This document shows, in pieces, positions 5,648-13,076 of a stretch of 13,076 nt of DNA. The stretch lies in assembly GCA_007125435.1 (NCBI GenBank), contig SLDF01000027.1:1-13076 (forward strand), given 5' to 3'. Position numbers and translations under genes: made by a program. This DNA is from Saprospiraceae bacterium. Lineage in GTDB: Bacteria; Bacteroidota; Bacteroidia; Chitinophagales; Saprospiraceae. Each line of letters begins with the position of its first letter. Within the stretch, counting starts at the first letter, position 1. The notes under the pieces were generated by a model. It saw nothing but the letters and a program-made list of their open reading frames with translations. It had not been told where the DNA came from and ran no database searches.

Positions 5648-8116
5648 TTACCTTACGACTTGAAGTTTGTGTACTAAAACACCTTTAGTGGTTTGCACAC
5701 GCAGAACATACAGGCCAGTTCTTACAGAAGATAGGTCAAGATAAGTGCTCTTGGCCTCATTCACAGATTGAAATTGTACCAAACTACCAGTCATAGAGAT
5801 AACTTCTATGTCAGTAATTCTAGCTCTGCTGCCTTCAACACTAATGGTCACCTCGTCTGCAGCGGGGTTAGGGAAGACATTAAGCGTAGTATTGGTTTCA
5901 TATGTCTCTTCTTTTGGACTAAAGGCAATCGCTTTGTGATCACCCGGTAGCCTTACCCGAGTACCGTCTGCTAAGACAGCAGCACCATTTATAAGTCTTA
6001 TTGGTATAGAAGGTTGATTACCTATATGAAACCCATCAATATCTTTTACAACAATAAACTCTAACTGGGCGATAACACCAAAACCAGATGTGTGCCTGCC
6101 ATCGGCTCTTGCTAATGCTGCGTCCATTCTGGATTCGTTTGGCTGAATGCAGAGATTCAACGCAGGTCCATCTTCTGAAAGCCATGAATCAGATAAGAAG
6201 CTAACTGATACCGAAGAAGGGTCAATGAAATCCGCACCTATAAAATCTAATTGAAAACTTGTACCCACGAAGTCTAAAGCAGGGAAAGCTTCATTACCAA
6301 TACCAATGCCGATTTGAACAGTATCACCTTGAGAAACAGGGCCTTCCGGCGTATCAAGCACAAACGGAATATCGATTAATGGGTCATGTGTAGGAGCAAT
6401 AAACCTGTGATAATTTAAATAATTAGACACGATAGCTGATGTATCATAAGCCATGATAATACCATCTCCATCTGCATCGGCATGCTTTAGATTGACATTA
6501 GATTGTATTTGATTCACATACCAATCCGAAGATGGTACACCATGCCAACTAATGTCGCCTTGGTTATCATCTCTGGAAAACCCAGTATCTCCAAGGTGAT
6601 AGGCCAATGGAAATAAGTCATACATATCAACCCTTCCATCGTTATTGATATCACCCGGCCATACACAATCTGTAAAACAATCATTACCAGGAAAGAAATC
6701 AACAACCTCGATATCTATTTTAATGCTTTTACAGTCACCTCCGGCACAATACGTCACCCTCATCTCGTCAACCCCTAAAAACCCTGTATTAGGCTCATAT
6801 ACCAGTAAATTATACCCTGACACGCTTTGGCCTTGTATAGAGACAGTCTGTTGACCAGGATAATAATCTAGAACACCATTAATAGGGAAATCCGTGATTT
6901 CAAATTCATGAGAAGTGATAGGAACGATATATTGAATAAGATAAGGTGTATTTAGTGCCGTAATAAATTGGTAGCTATCACCAAGAGGCATTTGATTATC
7001 TACATCGATCCTGACTATTCCAGTCTCACAGTTTTGTTGAAGCGGACAAATCTTATAAGTAAATACATCTGTTCCTCTAAAGTCTTCGTTTGGAGTATAC
7101 TCAAAGTTGCCACTTCCCAGGTAAATCAAACTACCGTTACTGACTTGTGTGTAATCACTTATAGGAAAGTTTTGAGTAAAATCGTTATCTTGTACGTTGA
7201 AGCTAACTGGTTGATTAACCGCAGTGAAGAATTGATCATCAACAACGACTGTATTTGGAACATTAAAGTCAATAACGTTCACTATGAAAACCGTAACAAA
7301 CTCATCCTCTAATGCAGAAAACACAATAGTATCCTGACCTACGAATCCACTATTGGGTGTATATTTTATTTGTACATCACTCGTAAATTCGACAGCGCCG
7401 TTACTAGCATCTGTCTCTAGCTCAAATAAAGGCGATGTAAGAAATAGTGGAATAGCCTTGCCCCTAAGCGTATTTCTTCTGATAGTATCACCGGAAATAT
7501 CGCTTTCACTTTCTTTGATGTGAACCAAAACGCTAGCACTTCCACAATCTCCATCTTCGTCACATGCCACATATTTTAAATTAGCATAACCTGTAGACGT
7601 TGGGATGAATCTAATTTGATTGTCATTTGATATTTCGGCTGTACCTTTACTATATAATGGAATATAATATAGTTGCAGTGTTGAGTTACTCTCATCATTA
7701 GCTAAAACATCAAAATAAACTTCTCCATCATCCAAAGATATGATGTAATAATCATCATTCAAAAAGAAGGCTTTGACATCAAATATTAAACTTTTGTGTC
7801 TTAAAGCAACACCGGAGCCAGTAAATACCCAATATTGGTATGTCAAAGTATCTCTACCTATGAAACCCTGATCAGGTGTGTAGGTTGCTAAGTAATTGCT
7901 ACCGGATACCGGCTGATTGGAAATTGAAAGAGAACCGTTATTAACGTTATTGATAACAGTGATACCGTTATTTGTAGATTGCAAAAATACTTCATAGGAA
8001 GTATTTTTCATTAGATCATGAAATTCGAATGGAGAAATGCTCTGGGCAAAACTATACAAGGGCACAATCAATTGCGCCAAAAATGCATACAACAAGAGGA
8101 GTCTAAATGATCGCAT
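5648..8116 (-). CDS. Secreted modular surface protein: Ig-like repeats, split dockerin-like module, cohesin-like domain, T9SS sorting tail
   Basis: The 822-residue protein has a signal peptide (hydrophobic 6-23, probable cleavage after FAQ at 25). About five Ig/cadherin-like repeats of the Big_9 kind follow (about 28-115, 118-200, 215-285, 288-372, 376-473). Their strands read YTPxxGFxGxDTxxY, for example at 79-93, 252-266, 340-354 and 440-451. A dockerin-like calcium module is split in two: GDINNDGRVDMYDL (488-501) and ADADGDGIIMAYDT (546-559), separated by a tryptophan-containing insert. A cohesin-like beta domain (about 585-732) comes next. A type IX secretion C-terminal sorting domain (about 745-822) starts at LNVFPNPAADEVTISV and ends KLQVVR. 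The protein is probably exported through T9SS and displayed on the surface or released. No catalytic domain is visible, so an adhesin or scaffold role is inferred only. It is a single gene, convergent with the fructosamine kinase gene. Confidence 0.88.
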   Translation of the reverse strand: MRSFRLLLLYAFLAQLIVPLYSFAQSISPFEFHDLMKNTSYEVFLQSTNNGITVINNVNNGSLSISNQPVSGSNYLATYTPDQGFIGRDTLTYQYWVFTGSGVALRHKSLIFDVKAFFLNDDYYIISLDDGEVYFDVLANDESNSTLQLYYIPLYSKGTAEISNDNQIRFIPTSTGYANLKYVACDEDGDCGSASVLVHIKESESDISGDTIRRNTLRGKAIPLFLTSPLFELETDASNGAVEFTSDVQIKYTPNSGFVGQDTIVFSALEDEFVTVFIVNVIDFNVPNTVVVDDQFFTAVNQPVSFNVQDNDFTQNFPISDYTQVSNGSLIYLGSGNFEYTPNEDFRGTDVFTYKICPLQQNCETGIVRIDVDNQMPLGDSYQFITALNTPYLIQYIVPITSHEFEITDFPINGVLDYYPGQQTVSIQGQSVSGYNLLVYEPNTGFLGVDEMRVTYCAGGDCKSIKIDIEVVDFFPGNDCFTDCVWPGDINNDGRVDMYDLFPLAYHLGDTGFSRDDNQGDISWHGVPSSDWYVNQIQSNVNLKHADADGDGIIMAYDTSAIVSNYLNYHRFIAPTHDPLIDIPFVLDTPEGPVSQGDTVQIGIGIGNEAFPALDFVGTSFQLDFIGADFIDPSSVSVSFLSDSWLSEDGPALNLCIQPNESRMDAALARADGRHTSGFGVIAQLEFIVVKDIDGFHIGNQPSIPIRLINGAAVLADGTRVRLPGDHKAIAFSPKEETYETNTTLNVFPNPAADEVTISVEGSRARITDIEVISMTGSLVQFQSVNEAKSTYLDLSSVRTGLYVLRVQTTKGVLVHKLQVVR

Positions 8117-8161
8117 TTATGTTTAGTCTTTACCTGAGAATATATTGAGCTACAAAATAAC

Positions 8162-8169
8162 TACTTTTG
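8162..8169 (+). promoter_or_regulatory. Predicted -7 promoter element for the 8214 gene
   Basis: TACTTTTG is an exact TAnnTTTG match and is identical to the box before queD. It ends 44 bp before the ATG at 8214. A TTG at 8145-8147 is too close (14 bp) to be a standard -33 element. It lies in the 97-bp gap between divergent genes. Confidence 0.45.
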
Positions 8170-8185
8170 TATGACTTTATCATCA

Positions 8186-8193
8186 CAAAGATA
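8186..8193 (-). promoter_or_regulatory. Predicted -7 promoter element for the surface protein gene
   Basis: On the minus strand this reads TATCTTTG, an exact TAnnTTTG match. It lies 69 bp upstream of the ATG at 8116, giving a leader of about 60 nt. It sits upstream of the opposite-facing -7 box at 8162-8169, so the two promoters would overlap and their polymerases cross. No clear -33 partner is seen. Confidence 0.38.
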
Positions 8194-8213
8194 CAAATAT
8201 TTTATTTTTTCAT

Positions 8214-9629
8214 ATGTTTAAAAGCAAATTAAATACAGTTATTTCATCTTTAAGCGCAGTTCAGCTGAATCGCTTGTCAAAGTTTATTGACTCTCCTTAT
8301 CTCAATCCCAATCAATCACTTAATAATCTCGGTCAATATATCATAAATCATAAGGATGATGAGCATTCACTAGATCGAGAAGTAATTTGGCAAAATATTT
8401 TCCCTGAGGCACCTTTCAATTATCCAAAACTTAGGAAAATGAGTTCTGACTTGATGACTCTCATAGAAAACTTTTTTGTAATAGAAGATGTCGTAAATGA
8501 TCCACTGGAAATGAAAGCCAAATTAACTGAAAGTCTAGCCAAGCGCGAAATGAGTATTTTGTTTTCACGATCTTTTAAAGGGGCTCAAAAACTTGATATA
8601 CTGGAAGAGGGTAAAACAGCCAGAGACTTCTATTATAAGTATCAGGTAGAATACAATGCTTTCAGAATGGTGAATTATGATTTGGATAGATTTGCAAAGA
8701 CTAATCTAACAGACATAACTAATAATCTTGATATCTTTTACGTTGTTGAAAAACTAAGATATGCCTGTGATGCATTGAGTAGAAACCCTCTATCTAAAGA
8801 ATATGACGATTTCCTCATATCAGAAATAGTCAATGGCATTAATAAAAACGAGTTTTTAAGAAACGTACCTATCGTATCAGTTTTACTATCAATTTATCAT
8901 ACGCTTGTCGACTATGAGAACGAAGAACACTATTACAACTTAAAGTCACTCCTCGAAAAATATGCAGGCTATTTTACAAAAGAAGATACTAAAAAGTTTT
9001 ATGAGTCAGCTATAAACTATGTAATAGATAGAATAAATGACCCTGGAAGTAACTTCTTAAATGAATTGTTTATCTTATATAAATCCTACCTCAACAAAGG
9101 ATTTATAACCATTGATGATAAGATTAATCCTTATACATTTAAAAACATTGTTACTACTGGTTTAAGGCTTCAAGAATATGAATGGGTATCCTATTTTATA
9201 GAAGAATATAAACAGTATCTGCCGGAGAGTTTTAGAGATAATGTTTATTCTTATCATAAAGCTCAACTGTACTTCTATACTAAGGATTATGGAAAAATGC
9301 TACAATTATTACAAACCATAGAGTACGAGGATCTATCTTATAATTTGGGTGCAAAATCCATGTTATTAGCTGCTTATTATGAAACTGATGAGATTGAACC
9401 ACTATTATCTCTTTTAGATAGTTTTAAAGTCTTCCTAAACAGACAAAAAAAGAAGATACCGTCAAGTACATTGAACAACTATTCAAACCTCTTGAAGTTC
9501 ACCAGAAAGTTATTGAGGATAGATAGAGGAGACAAAGCCGCCATAGAGGCTATCAAAAATGAAATGAATGCAACTAAAGGAATAGCTAGTGCCAATTGGC
9601 TTAAGGAAAAAGTAGATGAGTTAGAATAA
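8214..9629 (+). CDS. Conserved helical protein of unknown function
   Basis: This 471-residue protein has no signal peptide or membrane segment and is expected to be cytosolic. It appears almost wholly alpha-helical and is rich in Leu, Tyr, Lys, Asp and Glu. The N-terminus (about 8-40: LSAVQLNRLSKFIDSPYLNPNQ) has a pattern I associate with unnamed Bacteroidota proteins. The second half (about 340-430) has helix pairs such as YSYHKAQLYFYTKDYGKMLQ and AKSMLLAAYYETDEIEPLLS, which resemble TPR-like repeats. I recognise no catalytic motif and assign no function. The ATG at 8214 is the first in frame and follows a -7 box by 44 bp. It is transcribed alone, divergent from the surface protein and convergent with nrdA, so context gives no clue to its job. 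Confidence 0.85.
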   Translation: MFKSKLNTVISSLSAVQLNRLSKFIDSPYLNPNQSLNNLGQYIINHKDDEHSLDREVIWQNIFPEAPFNYPKLRKMSSDLMTLIENFFVIEDVVNDPLEMKAKLTESLAKREMSILFSRSFKGAQKLDILEEGKTARDFYYKYQVEYNAFRMVNYDLDRFAKTNLTDITNNLDIFYVVEKLRYACDALSRNPLSKEYDDFLISEIVNGINKNEFLRNVPIVSVLLSIYHTLVDYENEEHYYNLKSLLEKYAGYFTKEDTKKFYESAINYVIDRINDPGSNFLNELFILYKSYLNKGFITIDDKINPYTFKNIVTTGLRLQEYEWVSYFIEEYKQYLPESFRDNVYSYHKAQLYFYTKDYGKMLQLLQTIEYEDLSYNLGAKSMLLAAYYETDEIEPLLSLLDSFKVFLNRQKKKIPSSTLNNYSNLLKFTRKLLRIDRGDKAAIEAIKNEMNATKGIASANWLKEKVDELE

Positions 9630-9666
9630 AAAAACAGGATGAATGTGTCTCCACTTCCACCCTGTT
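9628..9666 (-). terminator. Intrinsic terminator of the nrdBA transcript
   Basis: On the minus strand a hairpin with 15-position arms (9666-9652 against 9647-9633) and a 4-nt loop is followed by seven T (9634-9628). Twelve positions are Watson-Crick, two are G-U and one is an A-A mismatch. Read from the plus strand the two G-U positions become A-C mismatches and no T7 tract follows, so the structure is oriented for nrdA. It starts 33 bp past the nrdA stop. It may also help end the convergent plus-strand transcript. Confidence 0.85.
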
Positions 9667-9699
9667 CTCATTTATAATTGCAACTGTTAAACTATCAAA

Positions 9700-12120
9700 T
9701 TACGAACCACACATAAGACAATCCGGATCATCTAAGCTACAAGCTTTAACTTCTGAATTTTGATCTTCAGCTTTAAACTCAAAACCATCTACCGGACTAG
9801 AGCCGTCATTCTTTTTACTAGATGAAGTTTGATTCTTACTGCTCAGTCTTTTCTGATACTTATCACTAAGTGTAAACTTAATAGGGTCAACAGCAGCTTT
9901 CGATCTCAAGTAGTACATTCCTGTTTTCAACCCTCTCTGCCATCCATAGAAATGCATAGATGAGAGTTTAGAGAATGTTGGACTTTCGACAAAGAGATTC
10001 ATACTCTGACTCTGACAAACATAAGCCCCTCTATCTGCTGCCATATCAATAATGACTTTTTGGCTCAACTCGTATGCTGTTTTATATAGTTCCTTGATGT
10101 GATCAGGGATACCTTCGATATTCTGAACAGAGCCATTAGTCGACATCAACATTTCTCTCATCTCGTTATCCCATAAACCAAGTCCAATCAAATCATTGAG
10201 TAAGTGCTTGTTAACAACTATATACTCACCAGACAATGTTCTTCTACTGTATATGTTAGAAGTGTATGGCTCAAAGCATTCGTTGTTACCAAGTATTTGT
10301 GATGTCGAAGCAGTAGGCATTGGCGCAAGCAATAATGAGTTACGCAATCCTGATTCTGCTATCTTTTTCTTCAAGCCTTTCCAATCCCATCTGTCAGAAG
10401 GCTTGGTGCCCCAAAGATCATATTGAAGTTCTCCTTTACTAGCCGGTGAACCTTCATAAGTTTCATATGCACCATTCTCTTTTGCAAGAGCACAACTTTC
10501 TTCAAGAGCTGCATAATAAATGGTTTCGAAAATGTCCTTATTAAGTTGTCTGGCTTCAGGACTATCAAATGGAAATCTCATCAGAATGAAAGCATCTGCT
10601 AGACCTTGTACCCCAATACCAATAGGTCTGTGACGCATATTAGAGTTTCTAGCCTCAGGTATTGGGTAATAATTGATATCAATAACCTTATTTAGATTGC
10701 GTGTAACTACTCTAGCCACTTCATAAAGCTTCTGAAAATCAAATTCACCTTCTGAAACAAATTTATTTAAAGCTATAGATGCAAGGTTACAAACAGCAAC
10801 TTCATCTTCAGATGTATACTCTATAATTTCAGTACATAAGTTACTAGATCTAATGGTACCTAAATTCTTTTGATTAGACTTCTTGTTGCAAGCATCCTTG
10901 TACAAAATATATGGTGTACCTGTTTCAATTTGAGACTCCAAAATTTCAAACCATAGATCCTGTGCTTTGACTTTTTTGCGAGCCTTGCCTTCTGATTCGT
11001 ACTTATGGTATAACTCTTCAAAAGCTCCTCCGTAACTATCATAAAGCCCTGGACACTCATTAGGACAGAACAACGACCATTCTTCATCATTCTTTACTCT
11101 TTCCATAAACAAGTCAGGAATCCACATGGCGTAGAATAAGTCTCTTGCGCGCATTTCCTCCTTTCCATGATTTTTCTTCAACTCAAGAAAATCAAATACA
11201 TCAGCATGCCATGGTTCAAGGTATACAGCGAAGGCACCTTTACGCTTTCCGCCACCCTGGTCAACATATCTGGCAGTGTCATTATAAACTTTCAACATGG
11301 GTATGATACCATTAGATGTACCGCCTGTGCCCTTGATGTAGCTACCTTGAGCTCTGATATTGTGAATGCTTAAGCCAATACCACCTGCAGATTGGCTGAT
11401 TTTTGCACAACGTGAAAGTGTATCGAATATTCCTGAAATGCTATCCTCAGTCATACTTAATAAAAAGCACGAGGATAATTGAGGTTTTGGCGTACCTGCA
11501 TTAAATAATGTAGGCGTAGCGTGAATAAACCACTTTTCTGACATGTAATTGTAGGTCTCAATAGCTGATTCAATGTCGGTACCGTGAATACCCAAAGCAG
11601 CTCTCATAAGCATATGCTGAGGTCTTTCAACAACTTTACCTTCCATTCTTAAAAGGTAGGAGCGTTCTAATGTCTTGAAACCGAAATAGTCAAAACTATA
11701 GTCGCGATCATATATAATGGCGGAATTAATTATATCCTTATGCTTTCTGACTGTTTCTATCATACTGTCGCTTATCAAGCCCGCTGATTCACCTGTCTTA
11801 GGATCTATGTACTTGTAAAGAGCTTCCATGGTTTTAGAAAAACTCTTATCGGTATTTTTGTGAAGGTTGCTTACAGCTATTCTAGCAGCCAATAATGCGT
11901 ATTCAGGATGTATTGCAGCCAAACTAGCTGCCGTTTCAGCTGCAAGATTATCAAGATCTGAGGTAGATACACCGTCATATAGACCTTGAATAACCCGCTT
12001 TGAAATTTCTATTGGGCTGATGAAGTCTTGATTGAGCCCGTAGCATAATTTCTTGACTCTCGCCGTGATTTTATCAAAACTTACATCTTCTTTTTTTCCG
12101 CTTCTTTTTAGTACTTTCAT
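9700..12120 (-). CDS. nrdA: Ribonucleoside-diphosphate reductase, class Ia large (alpha) subunit
   Basis: NrdA holds the active and allosteric sites that reduce ribonucleoside diphosphates to deoxy forms, using the radical made in NrdB. The 806-residue protein is complete. An N-terminal ATP-cone (about 1-92) starts MKVLKRSGKKEDVSFDKI and suggests dATP feedback control. Redox Cys218 (LSSCFLL) pairs with Cys444 (VAVCNLASI). The catalytic loop is Asn427, Cys429 (thiyl) and Glu431 in SSNLCTEI. PMPTASTSQILGNNE (600-614) is the substrate-phosphate region, and Tyr736-Tyr737 (GMYYLRS) relay the radical. A Ser/Lys-rich flexible tail (about 757-790) carries the thioredoxin-reducible pair CLMC (801-804). 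The HFYGWQRGLKTGMYYLRS stretch is close to eukaryotic R1. It lies 26 bp downstream of nrdB in one operon, with its own terminator after it. Confidence 0.98.
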   Translation of the reverse strand: MKVLKRSGKKEDVSFDKITARVKKLCYGLNQDFISPIEISKRVIQGLYDGVSTSDLDNLAAETAASLAAIHPEYALLAARIAVSNLHKNTDKSFSKTMEALYKYIDPKTGESAGLISDSMIETVRKHKDIINSAIIYDRDYSFDYFGFKTLERSYLLRMEGKVVERPQHMLMRAALGIHGTDIESAIETYNYMSEKWFIHATPTLFNAGTPKPQLSSCFLLSMTEDSISGIFDTLSRCAKISQSAGGIGLSIHNIRAQGSYIKGTGGTSNGIIPMLKVYNDTARYVDQGGGKRKGAFAVYLEPWHADVFDFLELKKNHGKEEMRARDLFYAMWIPDLFMERVKNDEEWSLFCPNECPGLYDSYGGAFEELYHKYESEGKARKKVKAQDLWFEILESQIETGTPYILYKDACNKKSNQKNLGTIRSSNLCTEIIEYTSEDEVAVCNLASIALNKFVSEGEFDFQKLYEVARVVTRNLNKVIDINYYPIPEARNSNMRHRPIGIGVQGLADAFILMRFPFDSPEARQLNKDIFETIYYAALEESCALAKENGAYETYEGSPASKGELQYDLWGTKPSDRWDWKGLKKKIAESGLRNSLLLAPMPTASTSQILGNNECFEPYTSNIYSRRTLSGEYIVVNKHLLNDLIGLGLWDNEMREMLMSTNGSVQNIEGIPDHIKELYKTAYELSQKVIIDMAADRGAYVCQSQSMNLFVESPTFSKLSSMHFYGWQRGLKTGMYYLRSKAAVDPIKFTLSDKYQKRLSSKNQTSSSKKNDGSSPVDGFEFKAEDQNSEVKACSLDDPDCLMCGS

Positions 12121-12146
12121 TACCGTTGATTTATGTAGTTTTCAAA

Positions 12147-13076
12147 TTAAAATTCTTCGTCTAGACTAAATGTTTGCTTTTCTTTATCGCTTAAAACACC
12201 AGCTTTTTGGTAGTCTCCTACCCTCTTCTCAAAGAAGTTGGTCTTACCTTGTAAAGAGATTAGGTCCATCCAAGGGAATGGGTTTTCTGCATTGTAAATC
12301 TTATCACAGTCAAGTGAAACCAATAAACGATCAGCAACAAATTCAATATACTGGCACATCATATCGGCATTCATTCCAATAAGATTGACTGGAAGGGCAT
12401 CACTCACAAATTCCTTTTCGATTTCTACGGCATCGGCTATTATCTTTTTAATGGTATCATCAGTGAGTTTTCTTCTTACGTGTCTGTTGTAAAGCAGACA
12501 TGCAAAGTCACAGTGCATTCCTTCATCTCTGCTGATTAATTCATTTGAAAAGGTTAGACCAGGCATAAGTCCACGTTTCTTTAGCCAAAAAATTGAACAG
12601 AAGGAGCCGGAAAAGAATATACCTTCTACAGCTGCAAAAGCAATCAGCCGCTCCTGGAATGATCCATTATCAATCCACCTCAAAGCCCATTCAGCTTTCT
12701 TCTTGACACAGTCCATGTGCTCGATAGCTGTGAATAAATAGTCTTTCTCTACAGGGTCTTTTATATAAGTATCAATTAATAGAGAATAGGTCTCAGAGTG
12801 AATATTTTCCATCATTATTTGAAAACCATAGAAGAACTTCGCTTCAGTATATTGGACTTCATTTACGAAGTTTTCTGCCAGATTTTCATTGACTATACCA
12901 TCACTGGCCGCAAAGAATGCTAATACGTGTTTTATAAAGTGTCTTTCATTGTCGTTTAGTTTGTTTTCCCAGTCAGAAATATCTTGATTTAAATCAATCT
13001 CTTCAGCAGTCCAGAAAGACGCTTCTGATTGTTTGTAAAATTTCCAGATGTCGTCATGTTTTATGGGGAAAAGGAC
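12147..13076 (-). CDS. nrdB: Ribonucleoside-diphosphate reductase small (beta) subunit, start beyond window edge
   Basis: NrdB carries the di-iron centre and tyrosyl radical that drive NrdA. The frame stays open from the stop at 12147 to the window edge, giving 309 visible residues. The ATG at 12815 is internal, because conserved sequence continues upstream of it (FPIKHDDIWKFYKQ, EASFWTAEE, AFFAASDGIVNEN, EVQYTEAKFFYGFQI). In visible numbering the metal ligands are Asp28, Glu90, His93, Glu151, Glu185 and His188. The radical Tyr97 is in ENIHSETY, so this is a standard tyrosyl-radical R2. The C-terminus FSLDEEF matches the R1-docking peptide (compare the mouse ending FTLDADF). Only about a dozen N-terminal residues should be missing, judged against related proteins. 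Sequence is strikingly eukaryote-like throughout. It precedes nrdA, the reverse of the E. coli order. Confidence 0.97.
   Translation of the reverse strand, partial: VLFPIKHDDIWKFYKQSEASFWTAEEIDLNQDISDWENKLNDNERHFIKHVLAFFAASDGIVNENLAENFVNEVQYTEAKFFYGFQIMMENIHSETYSLLIDTYIKDPVEKDYLFTAIEHMDCVKKKAEWALRWIDNGSFQERLIAFAAVEGIFFSGSFCSIFWLKKRGLMPGLTFSNELISRDEGMHCDFACLLYNRHVRRKLTDDTIKKIIADAVEIEKEFVSDALPVNLIGMNADMMCQYIEFVADRLLVSLDCDKIYNAENPFPWMDLISLQGKTNFFEKRVGDYQKAGVLSDKEKQTFSLDEEF

Noticed and set aside
6968..7312. 114-residue open frame on the plus strand inside the surface protein gene
   Set aside because: It is antisense to a clearly coding Ig-like repeat region, with no promoter and no recognisable protein pattern.
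12813..12815. ATG at 12815 as the start of nrdB
   Set aside because: Conserved R2 sequence including a metal-ligand Asp continues in frame upstream to the window edge.

Overview
This window looks like an ordinary chromosomal segment of a Bacteroidota bacterium, most probably from the Saprospiria/Saprospirales. Four observations support this. Intergenic regions carry TAnnTTTG boxes, the Bacteroidota form of the -7 promoter element, and there are no clear Shine-Dalgarno sequences. A large secreted protein ends in a type IX secretion (T9SS) sorting domain. The same protein has the split dockerin-like calcium module (WPGDINNDG ... HADADGDG) that I associate with Saprospiraceae-type surface proteins. 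The ribonucleotide reductase is of the eukaryote-like form common in this phylum. The DNA is AT-rich. I found no mobile element, CRISPR array, phage gene, tRNA or rRNA.

Layout. Positions 1-268 are non-coding as far as I can see and hold two adjacent short tandem-repeat arrays. Positions 269-2222 (minus strand) carry queD-folE-fabD, transcribed in that order. This is a pterin/7-deazapurine pair followed by the malonyl-CoA:ACP transacylase of fatty acid synthesis. Positions 2223-2954 are a 730-bp intergenic region with a promoter, small inverted repeats and a 110-bp GC-rich foldable element that looks like a dispersed repeat. Positions 2955-5581 (plus strand) carry a LytS-type membrane histidine kinase, its LytTR response regulator and a fructosamine kinase-family protein, packed tightly as one operon. 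Positions 5648-8116 (minus) encode a modular T9SS-exported surface protein. It is divergent, across a 97-bp two-way promoter region, from a 471-residue helical protein of unknown function (8214-9629, plus). Positions 9700-13076 (minus) encode class Ia ribonucleotide reductase in the order nrdB-nrdA. nrdB runs off the right edge and so lacks its start. The nrdA transcript ends at a strong intrinsic terminator at 9628-9666.

How the genes work together. FolE makes dihydroneopterin triphosphate and the PTPS/QueD-family enzyme uses it, so these two form a pathway step pair. The kinase and regulator form a cognate two-component system that is translationally close to the fructosamine kinase. NrdA and NrdB form one enzyme. 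The window is mostly housekeeping and conserved lineage genes. I do not see a convincing new biological system. The points most worth a second look are the GC-rich structured repeat, the coupling of a LytS/LytTR system to a protein-deglycation kinase, the PTPS-like active-site spacing of the QueD homologue, and the architecture of the surface protein.
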